From Paenibacillus hexagrammi (GTDB lineage Bacteria > Bacillota > Bacilli > Paenibacillales > NBRC-103111): 64,000 bases of DNA. The number at the start of each line of letters is the position of its first letter. Position 1 is the first letter of the stretch. Positions 25,776 through 35,568 of the stretch are shown here, piece by piece. The notes below the pieces were generated by a model that was not told the origin of the DNA, searched no databases, and worked only from the letters and a program-made list of their open reading frames with translations. Location of the stretch: contig NZ_CP090978.1 of the NCBI RefSeq assembly GCF_021513275.1, positions 1,922,001 to 1,986,000 on the forward strand. The letters are read 5' to 3'. The position numbers and the translations under genes were made by a program.

Positions 25776-27711
25776 ATGCGTGTATCAAACGTTACCGTTC
25801 GTCGCAGATTGTTCACTGCGCTTATTATTGGAACATTCATTTTCTTTGCGCTCATCCTGCGTCTTGCCTATGTTCAATTATGGATAGGACCGGATCTCGC
25901 GGAGAAAGCCGAGAACAGCTGGAGAAGGGACATTCCTTTTGCCCCGAAGCGAGGGGAAATTATGGACCGAAACGGCGTAACGCTTACCTATAATGTGAGC
26001 ACACCATCGGTCATGGCCATACCCGTACAGCTGCAAGATGCGAGAGCAGAAGCTGCCAAATTGGCAGAGGTACTTCAAGGCAACGAAGACGAAATTTACA
26101 AGCAAATGACCAAACGGACAAGAATTAACGAGATTAAACCGACTGGTCGTAAAATTACCGTTGAAAAGGCGCAGGAAATTCGTAATTTGAAGCTGCCTGG
26201 CATCGTGGTAGCTGAAGATAACAAAAGATTTTATCCTTACGGATCGCTCGCAGCTCACATTCTTGGCTTTACCAATTCTTACAATGAAGGCTTGACGGGA
26301 GTGGAAGCCAAGTACGATAAGTACTTAAACGGCATTCCAGGAAGTATTTCTTATATGGCTGATGCGGCGGGCAGACAGCTGAAAGGGACAACCGATGAGT
26401 ATGTGAAGCCCAAGGACGGCTTGAATATGCAGCTTACGATCGATAGCCATCTTCAATCTATCCTCGAGAGAGAACTGGATCAAACGATGGTACAGTATCA
26501 GGCTCAAAATGTTCTGGCTATCATGATGGACCCGAACAATGGCGAAATCTTGGCCATGGGCAGCAGACCCACCTATGAGCCGGGTAACTACAAAAATTAC
26601 GCTTCAGAGACATATAATCGCAATCTGCCGATTTGGAAAACGTACGAACCAGGTTCTACGTTCAAAATCATTACATTGGCAGCGGCGCTAGAAGAGAAAA
26701 AGGTAGATTTAAAGAACGAGCAATTTTTTGACCCTGGATTCATTGAGGTAGGAGGAGCAAGACTCCGCTGCTGGAAACGGGGGGGACACGGGAGCGAGAC
26801 ATTCCTGCAAGTCGTCGAGAATTCCTGTAACCCTGGCTTCGTTGTCATGGGACAGCGCTTAGGTAAAGGAAACTTTATTTGATTACATATCCAAGTTCGG
26901 CTTTGGTAAGAAAACAGGGATTGATCTTGGAGGGGAAGAGAACGGTATCATGTTTAAGCCTTCTCAGGTAGGTCCAGTAGAGCTGGCGACTACCGCCTTC
27001 GGTCAAGGTGTCTCGGTAACACCGATTCAACAAGTCACAGCAGTGTCAGCAGCCATCAACGGAGGAAAGCTGTTCAAGCCGCATGTGGCCAAATCCTTCT
27101 CGAATCCGGAGACAGGTGAGGTTGTAGATGTTGTTGAACCGGAGCTTGTGAGAAATGTCATTTCCGAGAGTACCTCGAAGCAAGTCAGGGAAGCGCTTGA
27201 GAGTGTCGTCGCCAAAGGAACCGGGCGTAATGCATTTATTGACGGATACCGTGTAGGCGGTAAAACAGGAACAGCGCAAAAGGTCGTGAACGGGCGCTAT
27301 TCACCGGATGAGCATATCGTTTCCTTTATCGGGTTCGCTCCTGCTGATAATCCGAAAATCGTTGTTTACGCAGCTGTTGATGATCCGAAGGGGATTCAGT
27401 TTGGGGGACTCATTGCAGCACCTCTCGTAAAAAACATCATGGCGGATGCGCTTCGATACATGAAGGTGGAGCCGAGCAAGGATCAGCTGGAAAGAGATTA
27501 TCGATATGGTGAAACACCGATTGTAGAAGTACCTAATTTGATTGGAGCTACCGTGGAGGATCTCTACGAGGATTTAAATATGAACTTTAAACTAGCTAAG
27601 TCCGGTAATGGCAAATACGTCATGAGTCAAGCGCCGAAGCCTGGTGCTAGGGTGGAGCAGGGCTCTACCATTCGGATATTCTTGTCCGACAGCGAGCCGC
27701 CGCAGCAATAA
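25776..27711 (+). CDS. spoVD: Stage V sporulation penicillin-binding protein SpoVD, frameshifted
   Basis: Two frames (to 26882 and then to 27711) join into about 644 residues, normal for SpoVD. ATG 25776 has AAAGGGGAGCG upstream. Marks are an N-terminal membrane helix, then EPGSTFKIITLAA (active Ser), SCN in place of SxN, and KTGTAQ after the break, followed by one PASTA domain (VEVPNLIGATVEDLYEDL). It makes spore cortex peptidoglycan with SpoVE. The break is in GGTAAAGGAAAC (26863-26874); removing one A or G gives Leu-Gly-Lys-Glu-Thr-Leu-Phe-Asp-Tyr-Ile, as the family expects. A spore-forming host should need this gene intact. Confidence 0.9.
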
Positions 27712-27828
27712 AATGTTCACTTTTTCTGAAAAAAGATGCAGGCGGAGACATGTTTTGCTTTTCCCGGCGCATAAAATTGTCCATAATAGAAAAGATTGCA
27801 TGTTTCTAAGGAACGGGAGGGTTAGCCA

Positions 27829-29319
27829 GTGAATTTGAAAGAGCTTGCTTCCGCACTGCTCATTGCTCATATACATGGAGATGCAGAGAGGGAGATTACC
27901 GGCATGGAAGCCGACTCCCGTAAAGTAAACCCGGGTGATGTATTCTTTTGTATACCCGGATTAATTGCAGACGGTCACGATTTCGCCCCCAAAGCTGTAG
28001 AGCTGGGGGCAGCTGCGCTTGTCACAGAACGAGTACTGGATCTATCTGTTCCGCAGATTGTCGTCAAGGATGCACGATACGCGATGGCAGCTTTGTCCGC
28101 CCATTTTTATCGCTATGCAAGCAAATCCATGAAAGTAATCGGGATTACGGGCACAAACGGCAAGACGACTTCGACTTATCTAATTGAAAAGATATTAAGT
28201 GATCAAGGCTTCACAACTGGACTGATGGGGAATATCCACATTAAAGTCGGTGATGAATATGTTGAAAATAAGTCGACGAATACGCAGGAAGCTGTGGAGC
28301 TGCAACGGATTCTCCGCAAGATGGCAGATTGCAAAACGGATTATTGCGTCATGGAGGTCACCTCCAACGGTCTGGATATGGGGCGGGTGAAGGGAGTTCA
28401 TTTCCGCACCGGTATTTTTACGAATTTGACACAGGATCATTTGGACTATCATAAAACGATGGACAATTACCGGGCTGCAAAGGGGCTGCTGTTTTCTAGA
28501 CTGGGCAACAGCTTCAGTGCCAATCCCGATGAACGCCAATTTGCCGTATTGAACGGGGATGACCCGGCGTCCGATTATTTCAAAAGCATAACGGCTGCAC
28601 AAGTAATAACTTATGGCATTGACACTCCGTGTGATGTCCGCGCAGAACAAATTAGAGTGACATCGCAGGGTACGGAGTTCAAGTTGGTTTCATTTGTTGG
28701 AGAAGCCTGGTTCCGAATGAAGTTGGTCGGCAAGTTCAATGTATACAATGCTTTAGGGGCGATTGCCTCAACTTTGGCCGAAGGCGTCGCACTCGAACAA
28801 ATTCGGAATAGTTTAGAAGGTGTGGCTGTTGTAGAAGGGCGAATGGAGCCTGTGAGTGAAGGGCAGGATTATCTCGTCCTTGTCGATTATGCGCATACGC
28901 CTGATGGACTTGAGAATGCTTTATCTACGATTAAAGAATTCGCAGAGGGAAGGATCATCACTGTGTTTGGATGTGGCGGGGATCGGGATCGTACGAAGAG
29001 ACCGCTGATGGGCAAAGTGACTGCAGCCTACAGCGATTACTTATTCGTAACCTCGGATAATCCCCGAACTGAGGATCCAGATGCTATTCTGCAGGATATT
29101 GTTCCAGGTCTTGAAGAAGCTGGGGTTCCGCAAAATAAATATGAACTGATCGTAGATCGTAAGGCCGCCATTCAAAAGGCTATTGAACTGGCAGGCCCGG
29201 GCGATGTAGTATTGATAGCAGGAAAAGGCCACGAAACGTATCAGGATATCATGGGAGTCAAGCATGATTTTGACGATCGTTTGGTGGCTAAGGCTGCGAT
29301 AAGGGGAAGAAGCCGATGA
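27829..29319 (+). CDS. murE: UDP-MurNAc-L-Ala-D-Glu:meso-diaminopimelate ligase
   Basis: The protein has 496 residues starting at GTG 27829 with GGGAGGGTTAGCC upstream. The ATP site is GITGTNGKTTST (about residue 104-115). The carbamylated Lys region and FTNLTQDHLDYH follow, and the amino-acid selecting motif is DNPRTEDP (about 407). DNPR is specific for meso-diaminopimelate rather than lysine, so the wall is DAP-type, agreeing with dapL and dapD in this window. It overlaps murF by four bases (ATGA). About 117 bp after spoVD precede it with no hairpin strong enough to call. Confidence 0.96.
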   Translation: MNLKELASALLIAHIHGDAEREITGMEADSRKVNPGDVFFCIPGLIADGHDFAPKAVELGAAALVTERVLDLSVPQIVVKDARYAMAALSAHFYRYASKSMKVIGITGTNGKTTSTYLIEKILSDQGFTTGLMGNIHIKVGDEYVENKSTNTQEAVELQRILRKMADCKTDYCVMEVTSNGLDMGRVKGVHFRTGIFTNLTQDHLDYHKTMDNYRAAKGLLFSRLGNSFSANPDERQFAVLNGDDPASDYFKSITAAQVITYGIDTPCDVRAEQIRVTSQGTEFKLVSFVGEAWFRMKLVGKFNVYNALGAIASTLAEGVALEQIRNSLEGVAVVEGRMEPVSEGQDYLVLVDYAHTPDGLENALSTIKEFAEGRIITVFGCGGDRDRTKRPLMGKVTAAYSDYLFVTSDNPRTEDPDAILQDIVPGLEEAGVPQNKYELIVDRKAAIQKAIELAGPGDVVLIAGKGHETYQDIMGVKHDFDDRLVAKAAIRGRSR

Positions 29320-30719
29320 TAAGCCGTTCACTTGCCGAAATATATGAAATGCTTGGAGCGCAGGCTGTGTCGGAAGCGACGAATATACAGCCGGGCGTTC
29401 GAATCCATGGGGTTTCCACGGATACCAGGTCCATTGAGCCGGGAACCTTGTTCGTACCGTTAGTCGGGGAACGATTCGATGGACACGCGTATGCGGCAGA
29501 AGCCTATGAAAGAGGAGCAGCTGCAGCGATCTGGCAGCACGACCGGCCGCACCCGCCGGAAGGGATGCCTATCATTCGCGTCAAAGACACGCTGACCGCT
29601 TTGCAAAAGCTGGCCAACGCCTATCGGAGACAGCTCCCCGTGCGCATTGTCGGGATTACTGGCAGCAACGGCAAAACCACAACGAAGGATTTGGTCGCTG
29701 CCGTTCTTGGCAGTACTTATAACGTTCATAAGACTAAGGGGAATTTCAACAATCATATCGGACTCCCGCTAACCCTGCTGCAATTAGGGGAAGAGACCGA
29801 ATTTGCCGTCGTAGAGATGGGAATGAGCGGACGCGGTGAGATTGAGCTGCTCTCCAAGCTCGCCGAGCCTGAAGCTGCAATCATCACGATGATCGGTGAA
29901 TCGCATCTGCTTCAGCTTGGGTCCAGAGAAGAGATCGCCAGGGCTAAAGTTGAAATCATCTCAGGAATGCCGGAAGGGGCGCTGTTCATTTATAACGCCG
30001 ATGAGCCTCTGATCGAGATGGCTATACAGGAGGCCTCGCTTCCGCAGGGCCTGCGCTGTGTCCGCTTCGGCCGTAGCGCCGACGCGGAGCTGCAGCCTAC
30101 CGGCATCCGCATGGAGGCGGATGGCGCTTACTTCCGGATGAACCGTCCGGAGTATCCGGAGCTGTTCATCCCGCTGCTGGGCGAGCACAACGTCATCAAC
30201 GCGCTCGCCGCTGTTGCCGTCGGCGAAGCCTTCGGCGTTTCGCCGAGTGCCGTTGCAGCGGGACTTGCGTCGCTGCAAATGACAAGCATGCGCATCGAAA
30301 AGCTGACCGGAGCCACGGGGCTCACGGTGCTTAACGATGCGTACAATGCCAGCCCGGCCTCGATGCGGGCTGCCTTGCAGCTGACCGAACAGCTGAGCGG
30401 GTTCGGCCGCAAGTATGTCGTGCTCGGCGATATGCTGGAGCTGGGCGAGCACGAAGAGCACTACCACCGCGAGATCGGCAGGCTGCTCGCGCCGGAACGA
30501 ATTGACGGCGTGTTCACCTTCGGCCGTCTGGGCAGCCTGATCGCGGAGGAAGCCGCCAAGGCGTATCCGTCCGGCGCCGTCCGCGCTTACGATGATAAGG
30601 AGCAGTTGTCCGCAGAGCTTGCCGTGCTAGCTAATCCTGAGGATCTCGTGCTGGTCAAAGGCTCGAGAGGCATGCGGCTGGAGCAGGTCGTGAACCGGCT
30701 TTTAGCAGAATCACCGTAA
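29316..30719 (+). CDS. murF: UDP-MurNAc-tripeptide-D-alanyl-D-alanine ligase
   Basis: The protein has 467 residues starting at ATG 29316, overlapping the murE stop. The ATP loop is GITGSNGKTTTKDLV (about residues 113-127); later marks are GNFNNHIGLPLTLL, EMGMSGRGEIELL, GEHNVINALAA and LNDAYNASPASMRAAL. It adds D-Ala-D-Ala to the muropeptide. In Bacillus subtilis murF lies elsewhere, so its place here is a Paenibacillus-like trait. Bases from about 29990 to 30660 are far richer in GC (65-73% in sampled lines) than the first third (38%) and than mraY, although the reading frame and motifs are intact. Confidence 0.96.
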   Translation: MISRSLAEIYEMLGAQAVSEATNIQPGVRIHGVSTDTRSIEPGTLFVPLVGERFDGHAYAAEAYERGAAAAIWQHDRPHPPEGMPIIRVKDTLTALQKLANAYRRQLPVRIVGITGSNGKTTTKDLVAAVLGSTYNVHKTKGNFNNHIGLPLTLLQLGEETEFAVVEMGMSGRGEIELLSKLAEPEAAIITMIGESHLLQLGSREEIARAKVEIISGMPEGALFIYNADEPLIEMAIQEASLPQGLRCVRFGRSADAELQPTGIRMEADGAYFRMNRPEYPELFIPLLGEHNVINALAAVAVGEAFGVSPSAVAAGLASLQMTSMRIEKLTGATGLTVLNDAYNASPASMRAALQLTEQLSGFGRKYVVLGDMLELGEHEEHYHREIGRLLAPERIDGVFTFGRLGSLIAEEAAKAYPSGAVRAYDDKEQLSAELAVLANPEDLVLVKGSRGMRLEQVVNRLLAESP

Positions 30720-30790
30720 CAAACAAGCATATCGCTTGCCTATAGAGGATATCTACCATTATGGTGTCGAGCGAGCAGGAGGAACCGAAA

Positions 30791-31750
30791 TTGGAAAACG
30801 CAATATTATTGACGATGGGCGTAGCCTTTGTGCTGGCCCTCATCATGGGACCGCTCTTTATTCCGATCCTGCGGCGCATGAAATTCGGCCAACAGATCCG
30901 GACAGACGGTCCGCAAGGTCATCTGAAAAAACAAGGTACCCCAACCATGGGTGGCACCATTATTTTGCTCGCATTGGCGCTGGCTTCGCTGCGCTTTGCG
31001 GACAAAACGGTGGATCTGCTGATTCTGCTGATCGCTTCACTTGGCTATGGACTTGTCGGGTTCCTGGACGACTATATTAAAATCATTTTCAAACGATCAC
31101 TTGGTTTGACAGCGAAGCAAAAGCTGTTTGGTCAGCTGCTGATTTCAGCGATCGTATGCTTTTTGCTTGTCAAAGAAGGTCACAGCACGGAATTATTTAT
31201 CCCATTTATCGATTTTAAGTTTAATCTGGGATGGCTGTATTTTCCGCTTATGACCATTCTCATGCTGGGCGCATCCAATGCCGTTAACTTTACAGACGGG
31301 CTTGATGGCTTGCTGGCAGGTACAAGCGCTATTGCGTTTGGCGCCTATACGGTCATTGCGATGAGCAATACGCAGCCGGAAGCGGCTATCTTTTCAGCGG
31401 CAATGGTAGGAGCTGTGCTTGGCTTTCTGGTCTTCAATGCGCATCCTGCCAAAGTGTTCATGGGGGACACAGGGTCGCTTGGTATCGGCGGAGGACTTGT
31501 GGCTGTAGCCATTCTGACCAAAGCTGAGCTCCTGCTGGCCATCATAGGCGGTGTATTTCTTGTGGAAATTCTTTCTGTTGTCATCCAGGTCGTCTCCTTC
31601 AAGACTAGGAAGAAGCGTGTATTCAAAATGGCGCCGATTCACCACCATTTTGAACTGGTTGGCTGGTCGGAATGGCGTGTCGTTATCACATTCTGGGCTG
31701 TCGGTTTAGTGCTTGCCGCGCTTGGATTATATATGAATGAGGTGTTATAG
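30791..31750 (+). CDS. mraY: Phospho-MurNAc-pentapeptide transferase MraY
   Basis: The protein has 319 residues from TTG 30791. AGCAGGAGGA at 30773-30782 fits that start, whereas ATG 30761 lacks a site and adds an acidic extension. About ten membrane helices are present. The catalytic marks are GTPTMGG (about 46), FLDDYIK (DD pair about 92-93), [15 protein letters not shown] (about 167) and the HHHFE segment near 285. It transfers phospho-MurNAc-pentapeptide to undecaprenyl phosphate to form lipid I. murD follows after 3 bp. Confidence 0.95.
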   Translation: MENAILLTMGVAFVLALIMGPLFIPILRRMKFGQQIRTDGPQGHLKKQGTPTMGGTIILLALALASLRFADKTVDLLILLIASLGYGLVGFLDDYIKIIFKRSLGLTAKQKLFGQLLISAIVCFLLVKEGHSTELFIPFIDFKFNLGWLYFPLMTILMLGASNAVNFTDGLDGLLAGTSAIAFGAYTVIAMSNTQPEAAIFSAAMVGAVLGFLVFNAHPAKVFMGDTGSLGIGGGLVAVAILTKAELLLAIIGGVFLVEILSVVIQVVSFKTRKKRVFKMAPIHHHFELVGWSEWRVVITFWAVGLVLAALGLYMNEVL

Positions 31751-31753
31751 AGA

Positions 31754-33148
31754 ATGAGACATCCGCGTGACTATCGTGGACTAGAAGTGGTTATTCTGGG
31801 CTTGGCTCGCAGCGGAGTTGCTGCGGCTAAGCTTTTTCATCAGATGGGAGCCATCGTCCAGGTCAATGATAAGAAGGATCGATTTGCATGCCCTGAAGCC
31901 GACGAATTGGAGGCTCTGGGTATTTCTGTTGTATGCGGGCATCATCCGGACACACTGGTTCATCCTGGAGTGGCCCTCGTTGTCAAGAACCCGGGCATCC
32001 CTTATTCGGTAGGGCCGATTCAGAAAGCCGAGGAGCTGGGCATTGAAGTCGTTACAGAAGTAGAGGTTGCTTACCATTTCAGCCACGCTCCTATTATCGG
32101 TATTACCGGGTCCAATGGAAAAACGACGACAACAACATTAATCGGCCTTATGCTGGCTGAGGGAGGGTTATCTCCTGTTGTAGCGGGAAATATTGGCCGC
32201 GCTTTAACAGAGGCAGCGCCTGAAGTCACGGAGTCCGACTGGCTCGTTGTGGAGCTGAGTAGCTTCCAGCTGAAGGGCACAAGTGCGTTCAGACCCCGAA
32301 TCGCCTTATTATTGAACCTGTACGAAACCCATTTAGATTATCACGGCACAATGGAGGATTATATCCACTCGAAGGCGAAGCTGTTTGCGAATCAGACGGA
32401 GGATGATACGGCGATCTTGAATTGGGATGATGCGGTTTGCAGGGAGCTGCTGCCATCGCTGCGCGCGAAGCTGCTGCCTTTTTCCATGAAAGAAACGCTT
32501 CCTCACGGTGTCTATTTGAACGCGGAAAACGATGCGCTGGTCTATGCAGACGGACTAGGACATGTGCATACGATTATGCATGCTAAGGAAATGGGGATTC
32601 CCGGAAGCTACAACATTGAAAATGCGCTGGCAGCTGCAGCGGCGGCTATAACGGCAGGCGTGAAGCTGGATTCGATTGCGGCCGTATTAAAGCAATTTCG
32701 AGGTGTTGAGCATCGTCTGGAATTCGTGCGCGAGCTTCATGGTGTGACTTATTATAATAATTCAAAAGCTACAAATCCTGCCGCATCGGTGAAATCTATT
32801 GAAGCCTTCGAGCAGGGCATTGTGCTCATTGCTGGAGGCCTGGACCGCGGTTCGGATTATATGGAGCTGCTTCCAACGTTCCGTGAACGGATCAAAGGTG
32901 TTGTCACCCTAGGGCAAACGCGTGAGAAAATCAACCGTGTAGCTGAATTGGCGGGGATTAGCAAGGTGAAAACCGTCGATACTGCTAAGGATGCGGCGGA
33001 CGCTGTATCACAAGCGGTGCGGCTTGCTGCGGAGTTAAGCGAGCCCGGCGACATCGTGTTGCTATCGCCTGCCTGCGCAAGTTGGGATATGTTCCCATCT
33101 TATGAGGACAGGGGACGCATGTTTAAGGAGTCCGTGCATAACCTTTAA
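31754..33148 (+). CDS. murD: UDP-MurNAc-L-alanine:D-glutamate ligase
   Basis: The protein has 464 residues starting at ATG 31754, three bases after the mraY stop. Domain 1 has GLARSGVAAAKL (about residue 14). The ATP loop is GITGSNGKTTTTTLI (about 115-129), then NLYETHLDYHGTMEDY and HRLEFV. The C-terminal domain holds YNNSKATNPAAS and VLLSPACASWDMF. It adds D-glutamate to UDP-MurNAc-L-Ala. All Mur ligase motifs are present and the length is normal. Confidence 0.96.
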   Translation: MRHPRDYRGLEVVILGLARSGVAAAKLFHQMGAIVQVNDKKDRFACPEADELEALGISVVCGHHPDTLVHPGVALVVKNPGIPYSVGPIQKAEELGIEVVTEVEVAYHFSHAPIIGITGSNGKTTTTTLIGLMLAEGGLSPVVAGNIGRALTEAAPEVTESDWLVVELSSFQLKGTSAFRPRIALLLNLYETHLDYHGTMEDYIHSKAKLFANQTEDDTAILNWDDAVCRELLPSLRAKLLPFSMKETLPHGVYLNAENDALVYADGLGHVHTIMHAKEMGIPGSYNIENALAAAAAAITAGVKLDSIAAVLKQFRGVEHRLEFVRELHGVTYYNNSKATNPAASVKSIEAFEQGIVLIAGGLDRGSDYMELLPTFRERIKGVVTLGQTREKINRVAELAGISKVKTVDTAKDAADAVSQAVRLAAELSEPGDIVLLSPACASWDMFPSYEDRGRMFKESVHNL

Positions 33149-33210
33149 GTAGGGCCTATCCACCTGCGCAAACGGGATAAGCCCACTACAACGCGTAAGA
33201 GGTGTTTGTG

Positions 33211-34308
33211 ATGGGTAAAGCACGGTCCGCTCCGGACATATGGATTATCGTTCCTACCTTGTTGTTATTGACAATCGGCGTTATTATGGTGTACAGTGCC
33301 AGTGCGGTTCTTGCTTTACGGGAATTTGGCGATTCGTTTTATTATTTGAAGCGGCAGCTGCTCTTTGCCGTGCTAGGGATCGTCGCGATGTTTTTCACGA
33401 TGAACGTGGATTATCCCATTTGGAAAAAATATGCCAAGGTCGCTCTTCTTGTTTGCTTCGGTATGCTTGTTATCGTATTGATACCCGGTATCGGGGTTGT
33501 ACGTGGCGGGGCGCGAAGTTGGCTGGGGATCGGAGCATTCGGGATACAGCCATCGGAATTTATGAAAATCGGGATGATCCTTTTCTTGTCCAAAATGCTG
33601 TCGGATCAGCAGTCGCAAATTACGCAATTTACAAAAGGGCTGCTGCCTCCACTTGGTATTATGGGGCTAGCATTTGGCTTCATCATGCTGCAGCCTGACC
33701 TTGGAACCGGGGTCGTGCTGGTCGGTGCCTCCTTGCTGATTATTTTCACATCTGGCGCTAGGATTCTGCACTTGTCCTATTTAGCCATGGTTGGTGTAGC
33801 TGGATTCGTTGGTCTGATTATTGCAGCTCCTTACCGCTTGCAGCGGATTACCGCATTCCTTGACCCCTGGAAGGATCCGCTCGGAGCGGGCTATCAATCG
33901 ATTCAATCGCTATATGCGATTGGTCCCGGAGGCTTAGTTGGTCTAGGGCTAGGCATGAGCAGACAGAAATACAGCTATTTACCGGAGCCTCAAACGGATT
34001 TTATTTTTTCCATTATTTCTGAAGAGCTTGGTTTTATCGGAGGTTCGTTGGTTCTACTGCTCTTTACCATCCTAGTTTGGAGAGGAATGAGAGCGGCCAT
34101 CACAGCGCCGGATTCATTCGCGAGCTTGATTGCGGTAGGTATCATCGGCATGATTGCCGTACAAGTTATCATCAACATCGGGGTTGTCATCGGCATGTTC
34201 CCGGTAACAGGTATTACTCTGCCGCTAATAAGCGCAGGAGGTTCATCACTTACGCTCATGCTGACTTCCATCGGCATTCTGCTTAACATATCCCGCTATT
34301 CGAGGTGA
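33211..34308 (+). CDS. spoVE: SEDS-family peptidoglycan polymerase SpoVE/FtsW-type
   Basis: The protein has 365 residues from ATG 33211; AAGAGGTG at about 33197 serves it. It has about ten membrane helices. SEDS marks are SFYYLKRQLLFA (about 40), GVVRGGARSWLGIGAFGIQPSEFMKI (about 95-120), QPDLGTG (about 155), PLGAGYQSIQSLYAIGPGG (about 230-248) and PVTGITLPLISAGGSSL near the C-terminus. The order murD-spoVE-murG and nearby spoVD argue for SpoVE, which polymerises cortex glycan; a septal FtsW role cannot be excluded. murG starts six bases later. Confidence 0.92.
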   Translation: MGKARSAPDIWIIVPTLLLLTIGVIMVYSASAVLALREFGDSFYYLKRQLLFAVLGIVAMFFTMNVDYPIWKKYAKVALLVCFGMLVIVLIPGIGVVRGGARSWLGIGAFGIQPSEFMKIGMILFLSKMLSDQQSQITQFTKGLLPPLGIMGLAFGFIMLQPDLGTGVVLVGASLLIIFTSGARILHLSYLAMVGVAGFVGLIIAAPYRLQRITAFLDPWKDPLGAGYQSIQSLYAIGPGGLVGLGLGMSRQKYSYLPEPQTDFIFSIISEELGFIGGSLVLLLFTILVWRGMRAAITAPDSFASLIAVGIIGMIAVQVIINIGVVIGMFPVTGITLPLISAGGSSLTLMLTSIGILLNISRYSR

Positions 34309-34314
34309 TCTAGC

Positions 34315-35384
34315 ATGAAAACGATCGTCTTTACCGGAGGAGGTTCTGCCGGCCATGTTACCCCTAACCTAGCGCTGATCAGCAAGCTGAAGCGCATGGG
34401 GTGGGATATCCGATATATCGGCTCGGCCGCTGGGATCGAGAAGGATATTATTGAAAAGGAAGGCATTCCTTTTTATCCGATCTCCTCTGGAAAGCTTCGC
34501 AGATATTTTGATCTTAAAAATATAAAAGATCCATTCAAAGTCTTAAAAGGCGTGTACCAGTCGTATAGACTGCTGCGCCAACTGAAGCCCGCCATCGTCT
34601 TTTCGAAGGGCGGGTTCGTTTCCGTACCGGTCGTTTTTGGCAGCCGAATGAACCGAATTCCCGTCATCATCCATGAATCGGATATGACGCCTGGGCTTGC
34701 CAACAAGTTGTCGATCCCTTTTGCCGACAAAGTGTGTGTCACATTCCCGGAATCCATGAAGCATGTTCAAGCGGATAAGGCTGTGCTGACCGGACTTCCG
34801 ATTCGCGATCAAATATCAGGCGGTAAGGCTTCAAAAGCCCTGCAGCTTTGTGATTTTCATAAGCAAAAGCCGGTCGTGCTTGTTATGGGCGGGAGCTTAG
34901 GCTCGCAAGCGATTAACCAAGCTGTGCGCAGCGAACTTGACACATTGCTCGAGCGCTTCCAAATCGTTCATATTTGCGGCAAAGGCCATGTAGATAACGC
35001 TCTTGTTGGTAAGAGGGGTTATCGCCAGTTTGAATACATTACCGAGGAGCTTCCGGATATTATGGCGATGGCGGATCTGGTGGTGTCCCGCGCAGGCGCT
35101 ACCTCGATTTATGAATTTCTGATGCTTGGAAAGCCGATGCTCTTGATTCCGCTTACTTTGCAAGCCAGCAGGGGGATCAGTTGCTTAATGCGGATTCCTT
35201 CCAGAAAGCGGGCTATGCTGACGTCCTGTTCGAAGAACAGCTGACGGCGACAACGCTGGCGGAACGAGTTACCGCTCTTTACGAACAGCGTGAAACCTAT
35301 ATGGAAGCCATGAAGTCACGTAAGGAAGCAAACGCGGTTGACATGATTGTCCACTTAATCGAATCCAGCAGCTCGCGTACATAA
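34315..35384 (+). CDS. murG: N-acetylglucosaminyltransferase MurG, frameshifted
   Basis: Two frames (to 35244 and from about 35181 to 35384) join into about 356 residues, the usual MurG size. The N-terminal loop is [14 protein letters not shown] (about residues 8-21); the middle has [12 protein letters not shown] and [13 protein letters not shown], and the C-terminal domain has [36 protein letters not shown]. The break is at the G5 run 35171-35175: with G6 the text reads Ser-Arg-Gly-Asp-Gln-Leu-Leu-Asn-Ala. MurG makes lipid II from lipid I and is essential, so the frameshift as read is unlikely to be real. Confidence 0.92.
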
Positions 35385-35568
35385 CTTTGATGAATATGGA
35401 TAGGCAATTGTCACACTCTCTTTCGATTTTACATAAACTACACTATAACCGTGACAGAAACCCAAAGGCATTATACGCGGTGTTTCACCGAATATCGGCC
35501 GCATTCGGCCTCACTCGTATAATTCGGAATCTTGTATTCCGCCCTAAGTTCTGTGAAGGAGGTTTCCC
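35385..35568 (+). other. Non-coding gap before murB with two small hairpins
   Basis: Two inverted repeats are visible: CCGAAT (35488-35493) with ATTCGG (35503-35508), and CGGAAT (35525-35530) with ATTCCG (35536-35541). Neither has a T-run, so they are not good terminators. The AGGAGG of murB lies near 35557. A promoter for murB, possibly sporulation-specific, could lie here, but I cannot place one firmly. Confidence 0.4.

Noticed and set aside
29961-30467. Long minus-strand frame inside murF
   Set aside because: It arises from the GC-rich block, where stop codons are rare in all frames; MurF motifs on the plus strand are intact.
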